Positions 55,700 to 64,000 of a stretch of 64,000 bases of DNA are shown here, piece by piece. The position numbers and the translations under genes are program-made. The stretch spans positions 13,761,365 through 13,825,364 of the forward strand of contig CM026391.1 in the NCBI GenBank assembly GCA_014843695.1, written 5' to 3'. How positions within the stretch are numbered: the stretch's first letter is position 1; each line of letters starts with the position of its first letter. The notes below the pieces were generated by a model, which saw only the letters and a list, made by a program, of their open reading frames with translations, was not told the origin of the DNA and did no database searches. Source of the stretch: Archivesica marissinica (Eukaryota; Mollusca; Bivalvia; Venerida; Vesicomyidae).

Positions 55700-55920
55700 T
55701 ATCAATTGTTAATCATGCCTTTGTAGTAATCATTCATTCATATATTACCTGTAATTAATCTTACGTCTTTATAACTTCTTAGTATTAATTTTTACGTAAT
55801 GCATATACTTATATAGAATTTTATAGAATTTTATTTCATACACTCGACAATAAACATAACTTTAATGCGCGCTACATGACCTTAGATGTCGATGCGCCGT
55901 AAAACACCATTCATTCATTA
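55203..55920 (+). mobile_element. 5'-truncated RNase H-bearing LINE, copy B only
   Basis: The insertion ends GATGCGCCGTAAAACACC and CATTCATTCATT. Copy A has the uninterrupted site near 3135-3160. Its presence in one copy shows activity after the copies separated or while they segregated as alleles. Confidence 0.87.
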
Positions 55921-56217
55921 TACAATTTTAAGACAAAATATTGTCCAGTAAGATACACTGGGCATTGTAAAGCACTACTTCTATTATATTGTTTTTAACG
56001 GTGATATTGTGTATCAAATAATACCATAGATGCCGTTATCGCGTGCTTTCTCACTTCTCCCAATAATGTGTGCCTAGCTTGAGCCCTGTACTGTAAAGCC
56101 TTTAATATGCATACTCCATACTCACAATGATTCCCCAAACCCTCCCATTTTTTGTGTGATACTTCTTTGACTCTAAGATCAAACAGAAATATATGTATAC
56201 CTGTACTGCATTCAGAG

Positions 56218-56506
56218 TGTGTTTTACGTTTATTTATCGTCGCTACCGGTTGCCCATATGAGCGACGCCTCCTGAAGATATTAGTCATTTTAGATTTTGG
56301 AGGATAGTGCAGTGATACAGACAGAGACCCATTCCAGAGTCTCCTCTGGTTCTTTTACATGCACAGTGTAAAGCACCGTCACGCGACCTCAGTTTAACGT
56401 CCCATCTGAAAGACTGTTAATTATATTAGGGTCAGACGGGGGATCGACCCTGCGATCCCTGGATTACCAGTCCAGCGTGTTACCACTGGACTACAGAACC
56501 GTCTGC
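56218..56506 (-). mobile_element. S1 SINE, full length, copy B
   Basis: ACTGCATTCAGAG at 56205-56217 and 56507-56519. Only its first 19 bases survive in copy A, so copy A carries a secondary deletion rather than an empty site. Confidence 0.95.
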
Positions 56507-56544
56507 ACTGCATTCAGAGCAATTCAAAGGAAGTTTTATTGTTT

Positions 56545-56848
56545 TCAGGTCCAATTATTTGGAATTGTTTGCCACTTGAGGTCAAGTTTTCAAATTCATT
56601 TCACCGTTTTAAATACAACTGTCTTACATGTAGCTTTATGACAAGCTGATAACAAATGTTCAATTCTTTTGTTTTGCCGTTGTTTTATATATGCCTGTTA
56701 TATTAATGTTCTGGTTATACTGTTGATAATTATTACACCATATTATGCACATATGTTTTTTCCAGAGGGCCTCATGGAAGAATAGCCCTGGGCTAAAGCC
56801 TAAATGAGTCGCCCTCTGTAAATAAAGAATTTACTTACTTACTTTTAA
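56545..56848 (+). pseudogene. CR1/L2-like LINE 3' end, RT C-terminal frame
   Basis: The frame reads SGPIIWNCLPLEVKFSNSFH then RFKYNCLTC and stops soon after. The G-P-x-x-W-N-x-L-P..F+..L pattern is the standard end of CR1/L2-type reverse transcriptases. The 3' UTR follows with AATAAAGAA and a TTAC tail. Copy A keeps only the tail. Confidence 0.82.
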
Positions 56849-56897
56849 ATAATGCGCATTGTTCACTGAATCTTATTTTCCAAATTTGTTTTAACAG

Positions 56898-57712
56898 CAG
56901 CCTTAGGGAATCCTCGCACTGGTTATCAAAGGCGAACAAGAAGGGTGAAATTTTCCAGCTTGAATTGGAACAACCCGTCGATACACAGGATATCCCATCT
57001 AGCAACAACAAGGAATGCTCTTATTTCTGCAGTGATTGTGCTACCGATGACACTGGTTATGGCACAGACACCGACTTGAACTCAAGTCTAAGAAAAAAAG
57101 ACGATGCTTTGAAATTCAATCTAACAGAATTTAATGATATTAACGACGTTTTAAAGGGTAGTTGTTTTGAAATAGTGACAGGCAGTTCGTTTGACAGTTC
57201 TGTTAATGACATTCAAAAAATTGAGGAGGACATTGACAGCTTGTTTCAGGGTGTTAATATAGAACAGAGCAAGTGTGATATTACTACAATAGATGCAGAC
57301 ATTCCTTTCGATATTGATAGTTGTTTTTCTGAGAGAGAACTAAAGATTGACAGTTGTTTTGAAAGTGGCTATGCTGAAATCATGGAAATTAATGATATTG
57401 AAAATACACATGAAGAATCTTTTGAATCTTCCAAAACCAAGGAAACGAACGGGACAAGAAAGTGTGAATGTAATGCGAAGGACTCGTCCTTGAAACATTA
57501 TATAGAAGTTGATGTCAAATTGAGACACCAACGAAATAGTCAGAAGGATATGACGACTGTTCAGCTATGCGAACATATATTAGGGGTAGTGCCTGGTCAT
57601 TATGGGTCAAGTCAGTCAGCAAATCATAGTCACAGAAGAAAGGACAGAAGGGTCAAGATAAGGGGTCTGGTTCCAACTGGTGTTACAGCTAAATATCCAG
57701 AAGTCAAAGTTG
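56898..57712 (+). CDS. INTU: Inturned copy B exon 1 seen
   Basis: 815 nt, orthologous to 3608-4422, with the same CAGCAG tandem acceptor and TTG|GTAAGA donor. Asn to Ser in NSSLRK and Tyr to Ser in FESSK are the changes I noted. Confidence 0.9.
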
Positions 57713-57840
57713 GTAAGATATTTGAAGTTGCTATACATGTACAGGATTGAAGATTGATTTAGTCACGATTATTGAACCTTGAAATACATGACTCGTGTAC
57801 ATGGTAGTTAAGCCTATTTTAACCTATCACTTGTGTACTT

Positions 57841-58058
57841 CATCAGGAGCTTCACACCAATGCAACCCGGGTTCGATCTTCGGACCGGGAAGTTTGTGAG
57901 ATGGTACGGTGGTCGCCAGATCGGACAGGTGGGTTTTCTCCCGGTACTCCTGTTTCCTCCCACACGAATGACCATATACGCTTTCATCCGCGCCAACGAG
58001 AGTAATTAATATAAGTTGTTAAAACTTGCTTCGCAATTGTTGTAAAATAAATAAAGTT
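57841..58058 (+). mobile_element. S3 SINE, 5'-truncated (copy B orthologue)
   Basis: Same insertion as 4573-4790, with small differences (CCCGGTACTCCTG, deletion in GACCATATACG). Confidence 0.85.
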
Positions 58059-58566
58059 AAGGAGCAAATACATGTACATTTGTATATGCAATCATTGTTG
58101 CTAAGAAAGTGTTACCAATCTATTCTATATTTCTTCGTTTTGTCTGCACTGTTCAATGATTTCTATATTCAGATTTTGATGATATTCTGCAATCAATGTA
58201 GCCTGGGTTCCAGTCTTTCGATTTTTCACTTTTTAACTTCTGGCAAAATGACATGATCAGAAACTCAATACGGCCCAATTAATAATCTCGGTGTTAAAAT
58301 ATATTTATTTGACTGACCAGGCTAAATAGATCGACGCCTGTTCCCAGGCTACAATCTCTGACTGGCGGTGATTAACAACACAGTCAATAGTCTGACCCCA
58401 ACCTCTCATCTCAGAAATATTTATGCCTGAAGCAAACACCAGTGGAATATAATGCCCTCAAATAAAATATACTTGATGTACTTACATGTATACATGTATA
58501 TATATATATATTATATAAATATTTGCAAGAAGATAACGGAGATTAATTGAGGTATTTATGTTTCAG

Positions 58567-58652
58567 GGGATAATTTGTTGTCTGTGAATGAGATGGATGT
58601 GACGTGGGATAACTTGGACAGTATTCTCAAGGTTTTACTCAACCAGAAACAG
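58567..58652 (+). CDS. INTU: Inturned copy B exon 2: PDZ core
   Basis: 86 nt, same peptide as copy A exon 2. Two silent differences seen (AGC/AGT, CTA/TTA). Donor CAG|GTAATT. Confidence 0.93.
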
Positions 58653-58837
58653 GTAATTTTATGTGATCATAGTTTGAAGGTCTTGTGGTTAAACCTCATA
58701 GGGTCTTGTCAAGGTGTTTATTGAGGGTCCATCAAGATGATAAAGGTTGAAAAACTGCTTGTATTTGTAAAATTAAAATGATACCGACCAACACTAATAC
58801 TGTAAATTTGTACAGTTTACACATAGTCTTCACATTT

Positions 58838-59060
58838 CAGGGTTCCCACTGTTGGTCGCCAATTGCGACAAAAAACAAATATTGGCTCTAAATTTTGTGA
58901 TTTGGCGCAACATTTTAAAATATTTTTTTTTGGCACATGTTTTGTCAAATACATGGCTTCAAATATTTATTTGTGAACTATATTGTTCTTAGTTGGCTCC
59001 AGTGTTTTTCAATTGGCAACAGAAGTGGCGCGTACAAACATTCAGACAGAGGGAACCCTG
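58838..59060 (+). mobile_element. hAT-like MITE (copy B orthologue of 5575-5788)
   Basis: CAGGGTTCCCACTG to AGGGAACCCTG. The interior differs by small indels. Confidence 0.75.
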
Positions 59061-59075
59061 CATTCGATACTTTAA

Positions 59076-59302
59076 CCCTTTCAACACCACAGGCCTATAA
59101 ATAGGCTTACAAAAAGTGTAGATCCATATGAGCCTAGCCGGCTTGTGACGAGCCGTCTCATCAGGATCTGTACTTTTTGCCAGTAATATTACTATTTTTA
59201 GACAAATTACCCATTTTGATAAATGACCTTGTCCAAATGTAATTTTTTTGGTCTAAAAATATAGTGCACCAGTCCATGTCAGTTACTTGGTGTTGAATGG
59301 GA
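59076..59302 (+). mobile_element. TTAA MITE P1 (copy B orthologue)
   Basis: Retains the central hairpin GGCTTGTGACGAGCC, which copy A (5804-6006) has lost. Confidence 0.7.
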
Positions 59303-59425
59303 TAATACTTACTGTGCATAATAAAGGACCTCTGTTGCCAAGTTATTGATGTACAGTTCTAGACATTCATTTCTCCACCCTCTGTTGGTTCAGGGTGGTT
59401 CTACCTTGTAAGGATTATGAAGTTA

Positions 59426-59590
59426 CAAATTTATTTTAGCTCAATTGCGAAACAAGTTACAACTTATATTAATCCCTCTCGAGACCTCATTCCTGATGGA
59501 ATCCATCGCCACGAGGAAAGAGAAAAGATGCAATGCAGGCCTTTCACACCTGAAGCGAACGCGCTACCACTGTGCTGTCACGATTTCCAC
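59426..59590 (-). mobile_element. S2 SINE with internal deletion (copy B)
   Basis: Same GATTATGAAGTTA duplication as copy A (59413-59425 and 59591-59603). About 60 bases are missing between GATGCAATG and CAGGCCTTTC. Confidence 0.88.
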
Positions 59591-60043
59591 GATTATGAAG
59601 TTATCTAACTAGCTTATGTAAATCCTATTCAAATATTGTATTTAATGGTGAGATTGTTATTTTAACCTTATTCCATATACAGTCAAACCTGTGTTAGTGA
59701 TCAGCTCCATTAAGCAGCCAACCTGTATTATATATACATGTATATTGGAATTTATTAAATAATACAATTAGATTACGCAGTCGTGCATTTTCTCATTCCT
59801 CCCAATAATTTGGGTCTAGCTTGAGCCCCTGCTTTGTTCTCAATTATAAATAGAGCAAAAAAAACCCAGATACATTTGGAATGTAAATGTATAATTGCAA
59901 TAGTAGCCAGAGTAGAGCTGTTGTCTGATATAAGGGCTACCTTATTAGACTGTAAATGCAATACCGTATACTGTCAAATTGCTGCACTTGTTTGCATGTG
60001 TACAAGTACGTACCATTTGTAACTTGAACCTTTGTATTTTCAG

Positions 60044-60262
60044 GCTAAACTTGTCGTTAAACGGAATATAAAACACAAAAATGCTGGTACCCTGCTCATG
60101 AAAAAGAAGAACCAGTCGACCAATAGACTAGTACAGCTTGTCACCGGCTCCAATGGTAGTACTGCTACAATAGAGAATATAATGCAGGGAGAATGGGAAC
60201 CATTCTATGGAGCAATGTATCTATCTCTGGAAGGTGTGAACTCTGACAACATGCAGGCCAAG
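60044..60262 (+). CDS. INTU: Inturned copy B exon 3
   Basis: 219 nt, same borders as 6893-7111, one amino-acid change (Lys to Asn in KHKNAG). Confidence 0.9.
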
Positions 60263-61529
60263 GTAACTAACTCGAGAAGCATTGTCATGAAGGAGCAGTG
60301 TACGGCATTAGGGGCACGTCCGATGGATAGGTCTAGTAAGAAATGTCGATCACACGCCGTAAATTTGCCCAATCGGTCATGTTGATATTTTGATAAAATT
60401 GTAGCATTAAACTTCAATAATTGCCTACCAGTTACGAGTAGATCTAATTTGAATTCATTCGGAAGTTTAAAGGTTTACATCTCTGCAACAAATTTGTCCA
60501 TACACATGTGCAGCCATTTTATAAATCTTGGAAATCCTCGACCTATTATTAGACATGACCTAAATAAATTATCTAAATTTCTGAAATGTTGTAAAACTGC
60601 TGCGCATTTTATTCAAACGTCATAACCATAATATTTGAAACAGAAATATTTTATTTCAGCGGGGTGTTGAGACTGACATATTGTTGATTTAGATCATAGA
60701 AATAACATAACATAATTAACTTATTAAATGTTTAATTGTACAATAATTATAACAAACTAAATCTAAACGAATGACCAAATGCATTGATTTGTAGCATTAT
60801 CATAGTTTAAAAGTACGGTCTAGTTGATCTGGGGTCAGGGCTAGTCAGTTTCCAGAGTTACTGGTCCAACTGGTCTAGTGATAAAAAAATTAATGTCGAA
60901 CACTGAGGAGATTTAAACCTGGTCACATATGCATGTGTGATATCTGTGATAAATTTGCAAAGGGAATTCTGTTTGTATAATTACCTGCAATATGTGTATT
61001 GCAGTAATACGTCATTTTTATTGTACAATTTTGTACACTATAAGTTTCTTATGCTATATCCGATTTTTGGATTCGGGCACAAAGAATATCTTCATGGTAA
61101 AATTATTAGGGGCCTAATTCATGAAAAAGCTGACGTTTCTGCTTAGACTTATGTCAAGACCTTAGTGCTCGGATTTGTTATCCATATATAACAGATTTAC
61201 ATTTTATTTTGTCTAATTGGTCCCTGGTGGTTTTTTGGGTTTAAACAGTATTTATTGCAAGACATATAACATACAACGGAATACATAATGCAAACGATCA
61301 GGTAGGAAGCTAAAACTATGAGGAAAATGTTTTTATATAAGCTAGTTTTAGGATGACAATTCCTAGCACTAAGGTCTAAATTACGAAATTCCTTTCGTTA
61401 ATTTATGGCCCTTACGAGAATTATTTGGACTGTTACGTGAAGGGTGCGACCTAGTTACATAATCGTGTGTCTTCCATTAGATAACCTTGTTATATACATG
61501 TATTTGTATTGTGATATTAAACCTTACAG

Positions 61530-61642
61530 GAGGACATTGTGTATCAGTTTCCGAGGGTAGATAACAAAGTAATAGCGTCACGGGGAATGTTCATTACGAT
61601 AGCCGGCACTGTGACTGATGCAACGCAGTCTACCGTACAAAG
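61530..61642 (+). CDS. INTU: Inturned copy B exon 4
   Basis: 113 nt, peptide identical to copy A exon 4; donor AAAG|GTAATT. Confidence 0.92.
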
Positions 61643-61822
61643 GTAATTACTTACACACATATAATGTAGCGATATAGATGTCAAAGTTTTATGACCTCCC
61701 TTTATCTGTCTGTCATAGCCCTTAAATTCAATATCCGTTTCAATTCAACTTGTCGTTACATGGGTTTACAGTCTCCCACTTTCATAGAGGCATTGGTCAC
61801 AGTCAGTAGATGTCCCATGTTA

Positions 61823-62055
61823 GTTTACACAAATTTATTTAGCTCGATTACGAAACAAATTCCTACAGCTTATATTAATCACTCTCGAGACCTCATTACT
61901 ATTGGAATCCATTGTCAGCAGGGAGAGAGAAAGAGGCAACGTAGAATTTAAATGCCTTGCCTCAGGGCACAATCGTAACGGCTCCAGCGGGGCTCAAGCT
62001 CCGGGCCTTTCGCACCTGAAGCGAACGTGCTACCACTGCGCTATCACGATTGTCC
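61823..62055 (-). mobile_element. S2 SINE (copy B orthologue of 8688-8921)
   Basis: Reverse S2 copy with the same flanks as in copy A and scattered substitutions. Confidence 0.84.
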
Positions 62056-62157
62056 CCTGTTAATTTTGGGGGTTAGTATCCGAAATGAAATAGCTCCAGG
62101 AACCTCGGAATTCCAAGCATTTCTGCTCAATAAGTTGTTAGTCATTTGGTACACAGC

Positions 62158-62460
62158 CTTATGGTAATACAGCGTTAACATGTGTACATCCCTGCGAGGG
62201 GTTTAACATTACGGTAATACAGCTTTAACATGTGTACATCCCTGCGAGGGGTTTAACATTACGGTAATACAGCGTTAACATGTGTACATCCCTGCGAGGG
62301 GTTTAACATTACGGTAATACAGCTTTAACATGTGTACATCCCTGCGAGGGGTTTAACATTACGGTAATACAGCGTTAACATGTGTACATCCCTGCGAGGG
62401 GTTTAACATTACGGTAATACAGCTTTAACATGTGTACATCCCTGCGAGGGGTTTAACATT
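62158..62460 (+). repeat. 50-bp minisatellite, six units (copy B)
   Basis: Same unit as 9020-9470. G-type and T-type units alternate strictly, so the real period is 100 bp. Confidence 0.93.
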
Positions 62461-62560
62461 AGAGGAAGATAGAATACTAACATCATATTCTGGTTATACT
62501 CTACAAGTGTATGCTGCCTGCATGCGGCTCTCCTATCTCTGATTTAATATTAACTATTTA

Positions 62561-62815
62561 GTCCGCCTCCGTGGTCGAGTGGTTAAGGTCGCTGACTTGT
62601 ATACCACTGTAACCTATCATCACTGATGGTCACGGGTTCGAGCCCCGCTCAGACCGTGTCTCATTTATATGAAAAAGTTGGCAGTTTCTTACGAAAGTTG
62701 GTGCAACCAAGTACTGGTTTAACCGCTGGAGCCTGCCCAGGAAAGGTGTTAGGTAAACTGCCCGCCGGCGATATAGCCCAAAAATGGTGCTGATGCAGGC
62801 GTAAAACCCGAAATA
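62561..62815 (+). mobile_element. S4 SINE, present only in copy B
   Basis: AATATTAACTATT lies on both sides. Copy A has the single sequence AATATTAACTATTCCAGGG near 9555. Sequence just after the insertion also differs between copies up to about 63595. Confidence 0.9.
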
Positions 62816-62982
62816 TAACTATAACTATATATAAATATAATATTAACTATTTACACGCTAGCGATGAAAATAATGTTCAGTTTTATATATCGTGGAATGG
62901 GTCGTATCTACATTATTGTAATGAAATTTCATGTTAGACCTACATTGCAGAGTTTTAAGTTACATAATCAAATACTGATTCA

Positions 62983-63230
62983 GGGTACATTCTAGGTCAG
63001 AATTTTTGGGAGAAGTGAGAAAGCGCGTGATCGCTTATCGGTTAAAATCGGTTAAAATGCAAAGTACAGCCATTAAATACAACATTTGAATAGAAGGAGT
63101 GCTTTATAATGGGCCAGTGTATCTTACTAGACAAAACTTTTTATTTTTTTAAGGAGAAGTGGGGCCCCCAGAGGGGTCAGGGTCCCTAGGGCGACTATTT
63201 CGCCCACATCGCCCTCTAGAATGATCCCTG
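62983..63230 (-). mobile_element. hAT-like MITE, inverted (copy B)
   Basis: CAGGGTACATTCTAGGTCAG to CTAGAATGATCCCTG, the reverse of the copy A element at 10047-10350 but at a different place. The minus-strand open frame here is a shadow. Confidence 0.75.
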
Positions 63231-63299
63231 ACTGATTTATCGGCAGTAGAATGTTGAAGCTATGCATTAATATGTTACATGTGCAACCATGCTGATTGA

Positions 63300-63568
63300 T
63301 GGTTGTACTCATTCTAGAAGGCGACATGGATGAAAAGTCTCCCTAGGAACCCTGACTTTTCCCACAGGAGGCCCCATTAATCCCAAAATGATTTTTGTTT
63401 ACAATTTCCATACAAAAGTTTGCCAGTAAGATACATTAACCATTGTAAAGCGCTCCTTCTACTGAGATGTTGTATTTAATGGTCATATTATGTATTTTAA
63501 CCCTATTTTGTCGAAATTTATTAAATAATACCATTTAAGGACGCAATCACGCGCTTTCTCACTTCTCC
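63300..63568 (+). mobile_element. hAT-like MITE, diverged (copy B)
   Basis: TACTCATTCTAGAAGGCGAC to CGCGCTTTCTCACTTCTCCC, lacking clean ends. Confidence 0.6.
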
Positions 63569-63752
63569 CTGGGTTGTTCAATTTGAACACAACGTACATG
63601 CACATATGTATTTGTATTGTCGTCATATCTGTATCTCATTTTTATAAGAAAACAATTCTAGTTTCTGGTATTCTCTACTTTTGTGTTTTAGTGGTGTCCA
63701 TTATTGAGTTTCTAGCCGTTTCTGGGAAATTTTGTATCATATCTACTTGTAG

Positions 63753-63842
63753 CACCACACTGACGGTAGATAACAGTCCAGTCCACATTGTGTATCATTG
63801 TGAAGGACAAAATTTGTTTGTGATTTCTGCACCAGAAAATAG
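63753..63842 (+). CDS. INTU: Inturned copy B exon 5
   Basis: 90 nt, acceptor CTACTTGTAG (CTACTTGCAG in copy A), donor AATAG|GTAAGC. Ser replaces Cys in DNSPVHIVYH. Confidence 0.92.
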
Positions 63843-64000
63843 GTAAGCTGAAACAATTTTTAATTTGCTATCGTTTCTTTCACATGTTTCATATGGCGTT
63901 TCATATGGCGCCCAACGGGGGACCGTGACTGAATATAATATAAACTGTGATAATGTGTTACCTTGTACTCTATTTTTCCGGAAATGTGTGGTAGATTACA

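Larger units (their letters stand above)
55101..56088 (+). mobile_element. hAT-like MITE of copy B, split by a LINE
   Basis: The left part has CAGGGCTCATTCTAGAGGGC; the right part resumes at about 55921 and ends CTTGAGCCCTG at 56088. Together they equal 3044-3319 of copy A. Confidence 0.82.
56898..63842 (+). other. INTU: Inturned gene, copy B: exons 1-5, continues past the window
   Basis: The five exons at 56898, 58567, 60044, 61530 and 63753 keep the same lengths, phases and splice sites as copy A. I see about four or five amino-acid differences over 441 codons and no stop or frameshift. Both copies are therefore intact over this part, which fits alleles or a young duplicate under constraint. 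Exons 6 onward would lie beyond 64000. Confidence 0.9.
51987..64000 (+). repeat. Second copy (B) of the 1-10399 segment
   Basis: Base 51987 corresponds to base 1, and 63980-64000 to about 10378-10399. No indel separates the copies for the first 2332 bases, and I found no substitution in the lines I compared. After that, substitutions appear every few tens of bases, along with insertions of a LINE, SINEs and MITE differences. Both boundaries are cut by the window. It may be a tandem duplication or a retained alternative haplotype. Confidence 0.95.

Overview
This window is intronic and intergenic DNA from an animal genome that is AT-rich, full of transposons and tandem repeats. The only gene I recognise is the planar-cell-polarity / ciliogenesis gene inturned (INTU). 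Split exons with GT-AG borders, at least seven tRNA-derived SINE families, LINE 3' ends with TTAC-type tails, hAT-, Tc1/mariner- and TTAA-type MITEs and many minisatellites point to a marine invertebrate. A lophotrochozoan, perhaps a bivalve, fits best, but that is inference. A run of exactly 1000 N at 25842-26841 shows this is a scaffold.

Layout. 1-10399 and 51987-64000 are two diverged copies of one segment, the inturned 5' half. Copy A (3608-25503) has ten consecutive coding exons, 1953 nt or 651 codons, whose phases all agree. They cover the WLxxxxxKKGEIFxLEL motif, the PDZ domain, the first longin-like region and the conserved SSHVPKDDLLDF / GQLVVWREV region. Copy B (56898-63842) has exons 1-5 before the window ends. 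The remaining roughly 300 C-terminal residues expected for INTU were not found downstream of copy A. 25.5-52 kb holds a gap, SINEs, MITEs, LINE ends and simple repeats, with at most one weak candidate exon at 39966-40045.

The copies differ by point changes and by clean insertion or deletion of mobile elements: an RNase H-bearing LINE end, a SINE at 62.56 kb, a hAT MITE at 10.05 kb, a ~520-bp deletion and a 9- versus 6-unit VNTR. Yet their first 2332 bp show no indel and no difference where I compared them. They may be a real tandem duplication or two haplotypes placed side by side by the assembler. The sequence cannot decide this.

Most unusual observation. In two separate introns of inturned the 3' splice site and the first codons of the next exon have been amplified into minisatellites lying directly upstream of the real exon. 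There are about 25 decoy acceptors before exon 7 (14608-17302) and 10 before exon 8 (19505-19885). Most decoys are also followed by a donor-like GT, so each unit looks like a micro-exon. Other structures are a 129-bp-arm palindrome (27886-28164), a ~140-bp-arm palindrome made of doubled units (49488-49773), an array of ten Pol III B-boxes grown inside a SINE (12857-13487), and a 640-bp CACT array seeded on a LINE tail (42256-42899). I found no convincing new multi-gene system.
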